DNA of 64,000 nt from Lethocerus indicus (Eukaryota; Arthropoda; Insecta; Hemiptera; Belostomatidae): positions 28,902,954-28,966,953 of the forward strand of contig JACDQD010000005.1 in the NCBI GenBank assembly GCA_019843655.1. Reading direction: 5' to 3'. Below are positions 1 through 13,706 of this stretch, one piece after another. The position numbers and the translations under genes were made by a program. Within the stretch, counting starts at the first letter, position 1. Each line of letters opens with the position of its first letter. The notes beneath the pieces are model-generated. The model did no database searches. It worked only from the letters and a program-made list of their open reading frames with translations, and was not told the origin of the DNA.

Positions 1-43
1 CACACAAAAGTCATATTTGCCAAGCCTGCCACTTAATAAGCAG

Positions 44-44
<1 letters not shown>

Positions 45-93
<49 letters not shown>

Positions 94-219
94 GGAGAGA
101 GAGAGAGAGAGCGAAAGAATGACAGAGTGAGCCAGAGAGAGTGAGAGAGACAGAGGGATGGCCCGGTGCAAGAGAAAGAGAGAGATAGAATGAGAGAGAG
201 AGAGAGAGAGAGAGAGGGA
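45..219. repeat. Compound TG and GA microsatellite
   Basis: A pure TG run (45-89) passes into a GA-rich tract with interruptions to about 219. It produces artefactual Ser/Leu and Thr/His frames. Confidence 0.95.
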
Positions 220-1049
220 GCACGACCGAGAGCCACTAACGGATTTCTGGCTTGACTCCAGATGTTAAGTCCTCCCCCCAGCCCCGCGGACCATCCGACC
301 ACATCAAGCTACAACTTAATTAAATAGCGGTCGACACTTTTCTCTGGGCCCTGGCCCACCAGATAGAATCGCGGCTTAGATTATGTTTCTGAAAGTACGA
401 GTACGGAATATTTTTTCCCTCTTAGTCGACAAAAATAACGCAAGTCATTCTCCGTGGGACGACCAGAATGCCAATGCCCCCGAATTTAGTCCCTGAATCT
501 CAGTAATAAGAGAGTTATAGTAGCATCGGCCAAATTGTTGCATAAGGCCCTGAGAAGATTTGTGTTATAAATATGGAGCCAACTCATAGGCCGTGTATTT
601 GAAAATAATGTCGAAGAGGTTTACCTTGATGAGGTGGAGTAAGAACGGACTAACCGGGTGTGGGGTCAGTGTGAGGTCCCGTTTAGGACCAGTTTAACGT
701 TAGACGGGCCGGTGTCGTCCCTGGCTAAAACCAGCACGAATCGCTCGAACCGGCCGCGGCTCTGGCCCCAGGGCCGTACCTTTCCTATTTGTAATTAGAA
801 GGCGTAATGAAGGCCACGCCGGTTTTTATTGTTCTCTGATAATTTTTGTAGCGCTCCACCCGTTATTATTGGCTTTAATTTGTCTCGAAGTAGTGTGCCG
901 CGTGTAGTGGGAGGGAGGGGGCGGTGGGGGTTAAATAACAGGTTTGGGGGCACCCCTGGGGATGCGTGAGTCCCGGACCATTACATAATAATTGTTAATG
1001 AGTTGGAGAGAGAGAGGGAGAGATGTGTGCCGAGAGCGGCCCATCTCAC

Positions 1050-1052
<3 letters not shown>

Positions 1053-1090
<38 letters not shown>
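1053..1090. repeat. TC microsatellite
   Basis: Nearly pure TC run of 38 bases. A GA-rich segment 40 bases upstream (about 1005-1023) could pair with it as an imperfect inverted repeat. Confidence 0.95.
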
Positions 1091-1093
<3 letters not shown>

Positions 1094-2774
1094 CACTCGC
1101 TCGCCGGTGTAATTGAAACGAGAGGAATGTAATAAAAGCTGTTGGAGGCCGGGGTCTTTTTTTGTTCTTCTCCGGGACGTCAATGACAGCCCGGTACCGG
1201 GTGATGGACCGCCGCACAGTCGTACAAGTCCGGACCGATTCCCGTATTCCCTCAAAATCCGAAATAATATCTGTTACTCCGATTATTCAGAAAATCCTAC
1301 ACCGATTACCTCATAATAAACGGACGAAATCACCCACACAAAAATTTGGTCGGCGGACTAGCCATTATTTCGGGCCCGGAACTCATTTCGGTCCACCGCC
1401 GTATCATTAGCATTCTTATTTCGCGCGACCTTTTTAAGCCGGTCGCCTCCGTATCCGATAATTTATCCGGGCGGGTGATTTTTTTTTCTCCGCAAATTCG
1501 TCACTATAATAGGGGCCGGGGAGCGGGTAACGTCCGACCGAAAACGAGGCTGTGCGGTGTAAGTGGGCGGTCCTGCGTCTGTTTCTGACCTTCCCGCGAG
1601 TGGCCGGCCCCAGCAAACCGGTCGCGCTAATTACAATAATGTTCCCGGCCGGCGACAATCTCTCCTCTTCTCTCCCTCCTCTGAGACTTATCCGATGGCC
1701 CGGCTTTCCTTGTTGTCTTCCAATTTGTAACCGGGCTGACCTTAGCGCCAATTCCCGCTATCTATGATCTCGGGCTAATTGCGCTCGAATTCGGGCCCCC
1801 AGAAGGCCGAGTGCCCACTTCGAGCCGGCAAATATACCCGTATAATCACTTCTCATAATAATTATTAGTTAGCGAAACCGAATTACTAAAATAGCTAAAC
1901 GATAACGTTGATTTTCATCCAGTTTTCCATGAAAACTACTAGGAATACACCGCCACCGAAACAGTAGAAAAACCTGGATCCATTTGTCGGTAATTAAACT
2001 CCAATGTACCTTGTAGTTCTAATACTGTTATGATTCATTTTACTTTCGTCAGCCCTAAGAACTGGTTAGCAAGTAGAATACAACCGGCGTAATAATTATT
2101 ATAATGGAGGGTTTTTGTGAATACCGTGTAACGACAGTAACGACACTGACGTGGTCGAGATTACTTACAAAATATAAATTCATTTCATCCAACAATCTCA
2201 TAAATTTCAATGGCAATAAGAGTATGGAATATATTCTTAGTGAAAGGAAGAAAGTTGGCAATGATAGTAACGTAAAATAGAACCACATATAACTAGGAAT
2301 AGAAAAGTATTAAGTTTCCGCTACCTGTTTCAAATATGTAAGTTTCGTCCCATAAGGCTCTTCTTTTCCCGTTTAGCAATCCGACTGATGCCCGACGTTG
2401 TGTATTCCGGTCAGATGTTGCATAGATTGATATTTTTTTATATCCAATAAATATATATAAAGAATTGGGCAGCGGTCAGAGTTGGTCTACAAAACCCGCG
2501 TACGTTGATGAGACTGCATCCGTATTTCAAAATAGAAGAATGACATGATTTTTAGAAAGATGAAATTCCTATCAGTTTCTAAACGGACGAGACGCGCCCC
2601 TTTTATGATTGGTGGATTTCGTAAAACCGAATCTTTGTATACTATCGAGTTGGTCCCGAGGCCGGTAATTATAATAATCCCGTAGGGCGATAGTCTGAGG
2701 TGTGAACTTAATTGGGGCCCCCTGAAGACGTGATAACATTGGGGCCCTCTGAAAGCAGTCTCTTCGCTGTTGTT

Positions 2775-2776
<2 letters not shown>

Positions 2777-2805
<29 letters not shown>
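2777..2805. repeat. TC microsatellite
   Basis: Short TC run with one CCC interruption. Confidence 0.9.
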
Positions 2806-4144
2806 TCTGTTAGCTCTCCCAATCATCCTACACCTTTTTTGAAGTCCGGGGACAATCGGGAGAATTACTCAAAAGAATGCCGCGTCTAAATTCAACGGAG
2901 AAAGTTTCTATTGATCATTCAATTTGTTGTAACAATTTTCTATCGGGCTCATCGCCAACGATGGTGATTGATCTAATAATATTCATTCGGTTGGCCCATT
3001 CGGTTTTGCCTACTTCTTGAAGCCGTTCCCAAAGTAATTGAACCCTCATCGCGAATATACTTTTTCTTTAAATTCCCGCATAAAATCGAAGAGATGGATC
3101 ATAAGTACTCGTGATTATATTAGGAACACTAAATTAACATTTCTATTAGTAAACTCTCTTTTCACTTGCTCTTATTCACCTTGGGTTCATTCTCGGCGTC
3201 GGTTTCTTCCCTGGGGACAGTTTTCCGAGGCAGGCACGTTGAGTAGTGTCCCGGACATGGGCTCTGAGCTGGCGGTACGGCTGGGGCCGCGTGTACCCGA
3301 CGGCGCGGTGTTTGCCCAACCGACATGTTAATTAGACTGAGCTTTAACACTCGGCTTCTAATTGGGCGCCATTAACCGATAAACATTGTCTCCGGGCCGA
3401 CACCTTTCCGGGCCCGCTTCGCCGCCTTCTTTAACACCACCGGTTGACCGAGAACAAACAGAAGACGAGCCTGACCCGGTACTCGGTGCTCTCTGTACAC
3501 ACACCTGTTCAATTTATGGCCCGGTATCGGTCTTCTTCCTTTTCGATCGGCTCTTGACCGCGGGGAAACGTCAACGCGTGAAGCGGTAACCTTGATGCGT
3601 CATACCTTCAATACAATCCCACTTATCATAGCGGCCTGCCTCCTCTGCGATCGACAAGATTCCTCGCTTGTAACTCGAACACCGAAAACTTTCATTTTCC
3701 GGACTCTATTTCTGCATTGCCGTATAAAAAAAATGTCAGTTTAAGGAAGTATTTTATTATAGCACGAACCTCCCGCGGTGAGATCAGTTTTTGATTTTCC
3801 AGTTAGATAGAAAGCCCGGTCACAAACAGGTCTTGCTCGTAATTAGTCCAGCCAGGTTCAATTCCGTGGAAACCTCTCGCGGCCAGAAATTTTCAACCCT
3901 CCAGCAAAGTGGATGTGGTGAACGCTAGGCAAATTGGTTTTTCTACCTCGCGTATCGCGTCCATTCGGAATCACTTTAATTCTGAAAATTAAAGACAGAA
4001 TTTTTTTTGATTAATCACCGTCAGAACCGGATGTCTTCGTCAAAGCCTTTCTTGCGCCATTTATGAAGAACTGCCTTCTTTCCTTTTCTTTTTTTTTAAC
4101 GGCCAAGAAAAAAAACTGTAATTAATGCCGGGGCTAAGTGGACT

Positions 4145-4160
4145 CGGCCAACGTTGGCCG
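4145..4160. other. Perfect 16-bp palindrome CGGCCAACGTTGGCCG
   Basis: Perfect self-complementary sequence with no spacer. It contains TTGGC half sites on both strands, as in NF-I-like sites, at a spacing unlike the usual one. Function unknown. Confidence 0.7.
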
Positions 4161-6048
4161 GCGTCCCCCAACTCAATTGGCGGCTCAACACCGAGCCAAT
4201 TGTACAGGACACGACGTCGTTAATTGCCGATTTCCTCCTCGGGATTTACAGTAATTTTCATAATTGCTTTCGCTAATTGCTCATTCGACTAGCATTGGAA
4301 CACGTGTCCCGACTGTAGAAATCCCTTTTTTTATCGCCGGTTGCGCAACCCAGGAAATTGAAGTGAAACTGACCGCGATTGATGTTCGTCAATATATCAT
4401 TCTAAATTTAATCTATTCGATTTGTTCGAATGTTATGTTAAAAAGTTTTATATTCATTTACAGGATTCTGTTCTGATAAATCTTCCTACTCACACAGTCG
4501 CCTACTTTATCTTAAATTGTTGTCAGATTTAGCGTTTTTTTTTCTTCTACCGTCCGTAATTTCGGGCGGAAAATAAATTCATTTCCGCGGCGGGTAATAA
4601 AAGCGATAGCGGCGCAAAGAAATATCCTTCCCCGCCGTGTGATAAGGCTCCGGGCCCGGGGATTAATGCGGTATCTCGTCGTCCGTTTTAGTAAAGGGAC
4701 CTAATAAAGACAGAAGGGGGAAGAAGGGAGGGAACGGCGTTAATATAAATAACAGCCGGGGAAAGTGCGGAGGCGGTAGGAGCCGTCGGTAGTGTAGTGG
4801 GAGGTGGTGGCGGAGGAGGATTGTGCACGTTTTAATTTCGACACCCGGGAAGCCGCCCGGGCACACAAACTACCCACTTGGCGCTAACGAGTGCTCACGT
4901 CCCGCCAACCCCGCCGAATCATCACACCCCCGTGTGATACTCTTTATTGTCGTCGCACCCCCACCCCACCCCCAACCCTCCACCGCCAACTACATCATCG
5001 CTCATCGCTCTAACGGCCTTTAATATCTCCACGGGGCCCAGTCGTGTTGTTCCCGGGACCGGCAAAATTGAATCCGCCCCAACGTCTTCATCCCGCCCCG
5101 AGATCTTAATGAACATTTCGCCCCCGCCGTTTTTTTTTTGAAAAAAAGGATTATAAAATGGATTTACCGTTACCCCCCCCCCAGACGAAATATTTTCGAG
5201 CAATCCTGATAATACTTACAACGCCATTTATTTATACCTTCAGACGAGGATTACCGCGGAGAAACCGATGGCGAGAATGGGCCCACGATTAAGAGGAATA
5301 TATAAACTCAGAATTAAAGGTAGATGGACAAGTCGCCAGCCATTCCTGAGAGCAAAACTTTCGCAGAAGCCCTTCAGAAAAGATGAACTAAAAAAAAAAT
5401 ATAATTGAACTCCTGTTGTGTCAATATGTCAAATACCTTAATAATGTTAAGATTTTACAGATTTCTGCAAGGACAGCATTTTTTATGCGAAAATTGCGGT
5501 TTTAAGTCATTTCATAATTAATTATGTGGCTGTCAATATTGAAGCACATAAATGATGATCCTTCCAATGAAGCTTGCCGGAATTTATGAAACAAACCGAT
5601 CCTCATAATATCCATTTGAAGTTCTAAAGGGAGGTCACGTGCATATCCCGAAGTTCTGACTCCTCCAGATTAAATATAATGACGGCAATTACCGATGCAT
5701 TCGTTAACCTTTTCACGTTGGCTAGTAATGACACTACTTCTCTATTGCTCCGTGTTTGACTTATCTGTATTATTATATCTGAGATGCGGCGTGTTGAAAT
5801 TCCAACAGCGAGAACTATATATTTTACGAATAAAGCATTTCGAATCCTTGAAACGAACCGAGCCCGAACAAAAGTTCAGGCCGTGTGCAGGCACCAAATA
5901 TGCAACCGGAGTAACGCCTGACAGATACACATTGATTATTGTGAACGCTTGTGGGTCTTGATCAGTGATTTATCGGGGCAGTTTGTGAATCAATTATTCA
6001 ACGGCCATTCCTTTCAGGTACAGATGAGGTACAGAATTACAAACGTAT

Positions 6049-6072
6049 AACTCACTCTCCCTCTCCCTTTCT

Positions 6073-6107
<35 letters not shown>

Positions 6108-6110
6108 TTC
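6049..6110. repeat. CT microsatellite
   Basis: CT run of about 60 bases with CCC and TTT interruptions. Confidence 0.95.
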
Positions 6111-7218
6111 GTCCCAATGTCCTTACATAAACTGGTACAATGGACTGCCTACGCCAAACCGTGTAGTAAATAAAATGTGAAAACCAGACCGGCGTCGTTC
6201 ATATCGTAGGTTTAGAACATTGTACATTTTGATGCGGACAAAATGTTCTTATCTAAACTGTTCGCGAGGTGAGCGTTTCTCGGGCTCCTCCATTTATCGT
6301 AACAGCCTAAAATTACTCGACGCGCGAAACAATCGACCCCTGGACAGAACTACAGGCAATAAAATTAATTCTCAACGCCATCCCTATTATCTATTATCAG
6401 AGTGTAGGTGAGACAAACTCAATGAAAGACATTTTGTTCCGATCACTGAACTATACCTTAAGGAAATAACTGGTATTATATGTTTAGTTATCTAAAGGTT
6501 AGTTGTCTAAATCTTACGCGGGATGGCTGTCTTCTGCTTCGTAGACTCGGCTTGCCCTTTGCGCATTGAAAAAGAAAAATCCTGGTGGTAGGGACTGAAA
6601 ATTAAACGAACCACGGTATTACAAACCCTCGCAAACCACCGATTAATTTAATATCGAATATTGTTTGGAGCCAGGAGATACTACCGGGATCCCCCTATAC
6701 ATGTGTTAATTTATCTCGGGTTAAGTTCCCCTAGGTTTTTATGAAGTCCCTCTTATGGCGGATTATAAACGAAAGAAGAATCCGAAGTAAAAGGCTAAGT
6801 TGAGCGGAGAAGGGAGAATCGAAGGGAGTAGGAGGAGATTTAGGGAGAAGAATTGAAGTAAGGGAAAGATGGAGGAACGGCCACAATAAAGGTACCGATG
6901 TTTTGGTGCCAATCGAGGCGGATGCGACACGCGGGGCTGGCGGAATCTAATAGCCAGCCGGGAGAGAGAAGTCCCTCCCGAGAGAACGGGACTCCAGTGA
7001 GGATGAATCCCGGTCCCGGTCCCGGCTCCCCCTACCACTTCTGTTTAGTATTCAATATCGACATTCCTTACCCCTCCTTTCATCCTCTATCCCTTTCCCT
7101 CTCACTCTCCCTCTCTCCCTCTCTCTCTCGCTACCCCTCCAGTGTGATCAGCATCTCGTTCCATGGCTTCCGATTTCATCCCCCTTTCTTTTAAGCGCAT
7201 ACCCCACACTCACTGACT

Positions 7219-7287
7219 CACACACACACACACACACGGTCGCGGCGGCACACACGCCCTCACACACACACATACACACACACACAC
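7219..7287. repeat. Two CA microsatellites separated by a GC-rich insert
   Basis: CA runs at 7219-7237 and 7259-7287 flank GGTCGCGGCGG. A pyrimidine-rich tract lies upstream (about 7060-7140) and a YY1/Pho-like site directly downstream. Confidence 0.9.
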
Positions 7288-7303
7288 GTGCGCGGGTTGG
7301 GCG

Positions 7304-7314
7304 GCCGCCATCTT
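7304..7314 (-). promoter_or_regulatory. YY1/Pho-type site AAGATGGCGGC
   Basis: Perfect match on the minus strand to the YY1/Pleiohomeotic consensus AAnATGGCGGC, in a short GC-rich block next to CA repeats. In insects Pho sites mark some promoters and Polycomb response elements. No gene start can be seen beside it, so its role is unknown. Confidence 0.35.
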
Positions 7315-7319
7315 GCCTG

Positions 7320-9480
7320 CGGCCCCCGCCCTTGTTCCTTTTCTCGTTACCTCTCTGTGTCTCCCTCACTTGCACTCCTCTCTGTCTTCGGCAGGCGGTT
7401 AGCCATCCGATCTTCCTCTTTGTATTTTCTACCCTTCCCGAACGAGAAAAACTCGAGGCGAGTACTTTAATAGGCGACGGAAACACAACGATCCGAGGTA
7501 CGCAAGAAAAAATGGTTATTCTCGGCAGAATTATAGTGATCTATAGTGATCAGTAATTCTTTTATTAAGCGAAGAGATTCTAGCCCCACATAACGGAGCC
7601 ATAACTCAGTGTTTAATGTCCTGTCTATATTATAATGTATTATACTGTATTGTAATACTCGCTCACCTCGGCAGGATGATTTAAACAAACAGATGATAAG
7701 ACCCGGTTTCGAAACACGGAAAAATATGTCCCGAACGTTAACTACCGTGTTCTTATTAAAATCACCAGGATTATTGTAAATAGTAGTATTAAAAATCCGA
7801 TGTGTTTCACTATTATATTTACATCATATTTTGTTAATTTTATGAGGTTGCGAAGTCATATCTGGCATACGTTTCTCGCCACACATTGCGATAAGTAGTA
7901 AATGTTACTATCAACCATATGATAATTTATCAACTTTATTTTGTTACGTTTGAGATCCTTTTAAAATGCTCTTGACTGAGGCAAAAGCCGAAACCGAAAC
8001 TTATTATTATTGCTATTAACAGGACACCTATTATGGTTATTACAGGAATATTTTCACATTTATAGACGCAACATTCGGTGAATTATTAATATTATATATT
8101 TTATAAAAGAGAAAGTTACTTTAAAAAAAAATTAGTTTAGCCATTTCAAACCAAATCTAACCCATTTATAATATATAATTATAAATAGATTACTACAAAA
8201 CTATTTTTTAAAGAAAATATGCATTTCGAAACAATAGCAAAAAACGAAATATAAAGCTTACAAATATTTTAATTTTCAAATATTTCCCATATAAGATACG
8301 ACTGAAAATCTTCTGGAAAAATAAACTCGCAACTCATCGAATACTGATTTTGGAAGGCGGCCAAAAATTCCGCATCGACTTTGAAAAACGCGCGCTCATT
8401 TATTAGTTTACACGAGACTGCAACAAAGTGAATATAAAAAAGTTATTGAATATTTAAAAATTGTATTAAAATGCGTAGAACTGGTAATGGCCTGGGACAC
8501 CGAGTTGGACGCTGCCAACCCAATAGTCACAGGAGCAATCGGCGAGGAGAGAATGTCAATATTTTGAAAAAAAGGTTCACGAGAGATTGTTTCGAACAAA
8601 CAGGAAATTAATTAATTGCTGCCCAACGAAACGCCGCGAATGGAATTATTCTTTGAGGGGGGACGAGCCTAATCCATTATTTATAAAGCGGGCGGTTAAT
8701 TTTTCCGCCGGCGGCTGAACAAAGCAATTTATGAAGATTCGTTTGCGGACGCCCAGTTGCGCTCCGGGATCCTGAAATAGAAATAAAAAAAGTCCGACGG
8801 CGGTGCCATTAAAACGCAAAAAGCGTAGTTTATGTCCCTCCGGTTGATCGCGATAAATAAGAACCGCGAATGGTGAGAATGACGAATCGTTCGGGGCATA
8901 CTGCAGCTATTACAGAGAGAGAGAGACATAGCGCCCTCCTAACAAAACCGAACACGCTGACCCCCACCGTTCCACGACTTTACGACTTTATTCAGAAGAG
9001 CTTCTCTTATCATTGGCTGTAACAAATTAAACGAGGCGTTCGAGAATTTAATTTTCCGGGCGCGGAATAGAATTGACACAGCGGATAATGAGGAAAAATC
9101 GCAATATAATTTGGATAATCACTCTTCAGTGATCTTCCGCCCGCTTATGTAAGGTCCTACCGTGGACCGGTTCAGGGCGACATTCAGTAACATTCCATCA
9201 GTTGACTAGTCTGGCAATTGACTCTCTCGTCTGGGTATTATATATGAATTTATTTGTAGTCAGGCTCAAGAAGTAACGGTGTTATATTTGACAGGGTTGT
9301 TGTCGCTGCTACTGAAGACGATCATCAAACGGGTGAAATTTAAAATGATACACTACCGCCCCGACGCTCGAAGGCGATATTGAACACTACGATGCGACTC
9401 TTCCTATTGGTTTCGAGTAATCAACGCTATTAACAATGCAATTAATGCGTTATCATATATGCAATTTTGTTTCGCGTGTA
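7320..9480. other. Gene-poor, mostly AT-rich stretch
   Basis: AT-rich from about 7690 to 8600, then mixed. No supported gene. A motif at 9313 (CTACTGAAGACG ... GGTGAAA) is reminiscent of the 20.5 kb repeat but shares too little to call. Confidence 0.55.
7532..7551 (+). repeat. Tandem 10-mer TATAGTGATC x2
   Basis: Two perfect adjacent copies. Confidence 0.8.
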
Positions 9481-9695
9481 TTATAATTGGGTTTTGCCGG
9501 TGCGGGTGCCCTTCCCTCGTATATCTGCAGAGGAATGCCGAGGGGAGGCGCTCGCACGGAGGCCCCCCCCTCCCACACATGCACACCCTCGCGGGGTCAC
9601 ACTCACACACGCACATACATCAATATTCAGACAAGGGCGTTATTCCAGTGGTGGGGAGGTGCCCAGGGTCCGGCTAATGTTCCCATGGCAACCGT

Positions 9696-9737
<42 letters not shown>

Positions 9738-10180
9738 GAGAGAGAGGCGAAATCTTACTTTATTCTTGGGAAAGTGAGGAGAGAGAGAGAGAGGGTGGTG
9801 GTAGTGGTGGTTCAGGGCTCAGGAGGGGCGTCGTTAAAATGCATAACGTATTCATATTGATTCCCCCGCGCCCTAACGCCCTCCTTCTTACCGCCCCTTC
9901 CACCCTCTTCTGCTCCTCAAGGGTACTTTCTTTTCTCTTTCTGCGAAGGTGGGCCTGGGCGGAGGGCGGCTGGCGGGGGCGGAGGCGGCGGCGGCACCAC
10001 GGGTGGGGGCGGGGAGGGGCGCAGTACCACGTGACGTGAGAAAGGACATATGCAGGGGCCGCGAGAGAGTTAGAGGGGAAAAGGGTTGTCCACCCCTGGG
10101 TGGCCCCCCACCTGCTCTTATGGATTCGCCATCGCCTCACCTCCCCCTCCATCCCCACAACCCCCAACCATCACCGACCC
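9480..10180. other. GC-rich island with promoter-like motifs, no recognisable gene
   Basis: GC-rich block with G-rich Sp1-like boxes (GGGGCGGGG near 10008), an E-box CACGTG and the adjacent CRE-like TGACGTGA (about 10028-10038). Open frames on both strands here are Gly/Arg or Pro-rich shadows of the composition. It resembles a CpG-island or regulatory element far downstream of the only supported gene. Confidence 0.4.
9698..9747. repeat. GA microsatellite
   Basis: GA run of about 40 bases plus an interrupted continuation. It splits a 190-codon plus-strand frame that is therefore low-complexity. Confidence 0.95.
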
Positions 10181-10199
10181 ACCTTCAATCTTAGTCACT

Positions 10200-12229
10200 C
10201 CACCCTCCACAAGTTCCGTCCAAATACAATGCTCTCTGCTGCATAACATTTTATCCACTCGAGTAAAGAGCTATTTACCTGATTACATTTTAATTAAATA
10301 TTAATTGCGATATCCGTCGACGCCTTTGACTCTCTGCACAGGTTTAGGAATCGATTCGCTTCTTCTGGGAGCCTTTGCGTAAAAATCCCATACTTCAAAA
10401 TTTCCGATTCCTAAATGAAATTCAATATTAAAGTTCCATCCGTTCATTGCTAACTAAAGATGATTCTTAAGGATCTAAATTCTTATTTTGTGATACACTC
10501 ATTTTTCAAATTAGTATGCCTCTCGATCCCCCCTTTTTGGATACACACCTTTGCGAAATTCGTTAAAAGATAAAGAAAAAAGAAGATGAGAACCGTTTTA
10601 ATGATTGAACAAACATGAATAGGTATGAAGTATAAATCTTTGGAAAGCTGGAGGTAGAAACCCCTAGAAGTTTCTTGTCATCGAAGATCGTATTTCCATC
10701 TAGAAATCTCTTTATTTGGTTAAATATATAAAGCATTTGTTATAAAATATTGTAAGTAGACCTTCGTCAACTTCAATATAGATGTTACAATTCCAAGGCA
10801 ATAGAATTTCCACGCTCAGATAAAACAGGCGAAAGGAAACGGTACATAAAAAAAGCGGACGGAATTTATGAAAAGTAGGACCTGACTCAGTTTGAAATTC
10901 ATCAACCAGGATCCGAATGACAGACAGTGACGATCCCGTTCAAAATACCCGGATCCTCTTCTTCGGCTTAATTCGAGTCACATCGCCAACAGGGCTGCCC
11001 ATATCGCGGACGATTCTTTTTAATAATTCCGCGGTTCACATTTTAATATTCCGTCCCGCCGCGGCAGTTGGTCACCCGCCACCGAACTTACTTGGTCACC
11101 TGCCCAAATTTTACCGTTGCCGCCGGCCTATAATTTTTGGAACATAAATCGGCATTAAATCAAAAAACAGATATGCCGCTTTATTGTAATTTTAAGGGAA
11201 CATTATTTCTTTTATTCATGTCATACACTCCAACCGCGTATACACCAACGAAATACATAAAATTTAAATGATTGAAATTCAATAATCGAATAACTGATAA
11301 GGTTTCATTGCGCCAATATTTTAAGAATTTTAGTAAATATAAAGTAAGAATGAAGCCAAGATACAATAATGGGACGCGCTTTTTACGGCCGTGTCCAAAA
11401 TTCCTGAGTCAATATCAGCTTTTTGCATAAAACCAGAGAGCGAAGAACAAATACTTTTAAATACAACATCGTGTTGTATATTAGACGTAAACATTGACTT
11501 CATTACGCAGCACTTTTATTACTATATTATCAACACCGTATCTCGGTAGTGACTGAGTAAAAATTATTTTTGGAGGAGCAGAGAAAACGTGATACAAAAA
11601 ACTATTATTATTATACGTTTGGTGGTCTACACCATTTTATAGTTGTGCGGAATAATTTAAGGAAGTTACGTTTTCTGCAACCTGGCCGGGACGGATCATG
11701 TGATTAGCGTAATTTGATTCTGCGTGTGTCGTATTTTATAGCCTATATGCCCCTGGATAAGTTCGACGTAAATGCCATTCCACGTCCCACTCGTTATTTT
11801 ATATACGTATATATATTTTATATGTTTGTCTTAAGTTTTGTAATTTAGATTTTTGAACATTTTAACTTAAAGGTTTTTCGGTCACTGGAGGTAAAAAAAT
11901 GACTGGAATATTTGCGATCATTATATTATTCGAGTAATTTCTACTACGGATGAATATATTTGTATCCAGTTGTATGTTTCACTATAATGTTATTTGGCAT
12001 TAATAAAACGTAGGTTAGATCGTTATTAGACTCATTACGGTATGGTAATTAGGTATCGGGATAAGGGCTGGGGTTTCGGAAGCCGGTAACCATACCCGTG
12101 CCGGATATGGACGGATCCTGTATACGGAGGTACCGGGGGGAATATATACGTTTAAACGGGTTTTCTTTTTTTTCCTGTCGCGCCCCGAAAGGTTATTCGA
12201 GACGACGGTGTCGGCGGCGCTAACGATTT
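10200..12229. other. AT-rich stretch without genes
   Basis: No coding, repeat or RNA feature that I can support. Confidence 0.55.
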
Positions 12230-12700
12230 CACCGGGGGTTACCTTGGAGATTGGGTAGAGCGGAGGCGCGGGCGGGGGCGGGGGCGCTGCGAGAGTTTTC
12301 GCGAGAAAAGAGTTTCTGTAGGGAAATGCCGTGGAAATTGGCGGGGCGGATCGTTAGGGGTGCAAGAGAGAGGGAACGAGGACCGGTATTAGACGTGGAT
12401 ACGACACGGGGGAAATTGTCAGAGCGGGGCCATGATAAGAACCACCCGCTCGCTGACCCGACCGACACCCGCACCCGCCCCTCCGCGAATGAATAAAACA
12501 TCAAGAATATGAAAATTGAAAGGGAAGATAAAAGTGTGGAGGAAGCGAGAGAAGAGCAAGAGAGATAGAGTAGAGATGGGGGGCGACGGAGAAAGAACCA
12601 CGTTACAAATCGCGACGACAAAAGTGCGGGGACGGCAGGGACGGGGCGGTGGACTGGGCCGGGGGTGGGGCGGCTGCATAATTCAAAGGGTCAGCGGCAC
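12230..12700. other. Second GC-rich island, no recognisable gene
   Basis: Contains repeated GGGGCGGGGGCG-type boxes and purine-rich stretches in an otherwise AT-rich region. Overlapping frames on both strands (up to 130 codons) have biased low-complexity composition and no family resemblance. Confidence 0.4.
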
Positions 12701-13706
12701 CCGGAGTCTCGCCGTCTTCGGAATTATTGATGGAACCGGCAAGATGAACCCGGGAGTCCTCGCGGGACCACCCCCGCCCGCCACCCCGACCAATGAAAAC
12801 ATCCACCATCTTCGGTACTCCGCTCATCGCCCTCACAACTCATCCGGTCAGAAATTAACCAAAAATAATACATTGTGATCGTTACCATTCTTAAGGCATA
12901 TCGGTGCTAAGCTCTTAGGTACCACGGCTACAAATACAAAAAGTTCGGAGACTTTAATTGAAACCATCAGTGAGTTCTAGAGGTTGGATCCCCGGCTGGT
13001 GCATTGATTGTGGTGCTGACTTTACCGTCTCAATAAATTGAACACACGCAGGATTTCATGTTTTAGAAGGTGTACGCTCTATTTAAATTAAAATAATTTA
13101 AAATGCGCTATACAAACAAAGTTTAGGAAAAAATACATCGTCTGAAATGTTTTTCTGTTGCTTTGTAACATGTAATTTTTCTTGTGATATACTTATTATA
13201 GAAATATTTCCGATTCCAGAATTCCAGTCATGGAAGCATTGCGTATAGCCGGGGCGGTAAACCAGCACTGTAGCGGTCACAAGTCGAAAACCCGGCCCTT
13301 CTGAGGGCTGAAGGAATAGCACTCAACAGTCCCCCTCAATCCTGGTTTCTGATTAAAACCATTTACATAATTTCCAGTTTACGTTTAATCACAAAGGTCG
13401 CGCCGCGATCGTTTCGATTTGACCGCCGGATAAGGGCTGTGGCCGGCAAGTAGAGGGTTAAAAAATTACCGGTTGAAAAGCCCCACCTGTGTTCGAAGTG
13501 GTGAGCCTCTCGGCTGGAAACATAACTGAGAAATTGGTATCGCGTGTGCGACACCGGCCACAGATACACGAGACAGATATGCAAAGTGGGCTCAATTAAA
13601 ACCTTAATAAAGCCACCCATTCTGAGCCCCGCCTGCTGCACTAACTACGCTTTACCTCTTTCTGGAAATCTATAACGTTTCAACAGATTATGTTAAACAA
13701 TCGCTT

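Larger units (their letters stand above)
220..6048. other. Gene-poor stretch
   Basis: No frame with recognisable protein features on either strand. Apart from the two TC runs and the palindrome at 4145, it is a mix of AT-rich and moderately GC-rich non-coding sequence with many TAATTA-like cores. Confidence 0.6.

Noticed and set aside
9467..10039. 190-codon plus-strand frame
   Set aside because: Driven by GA repeat and GC-rich low complexity; overlapping frames on the other strand are equally open.
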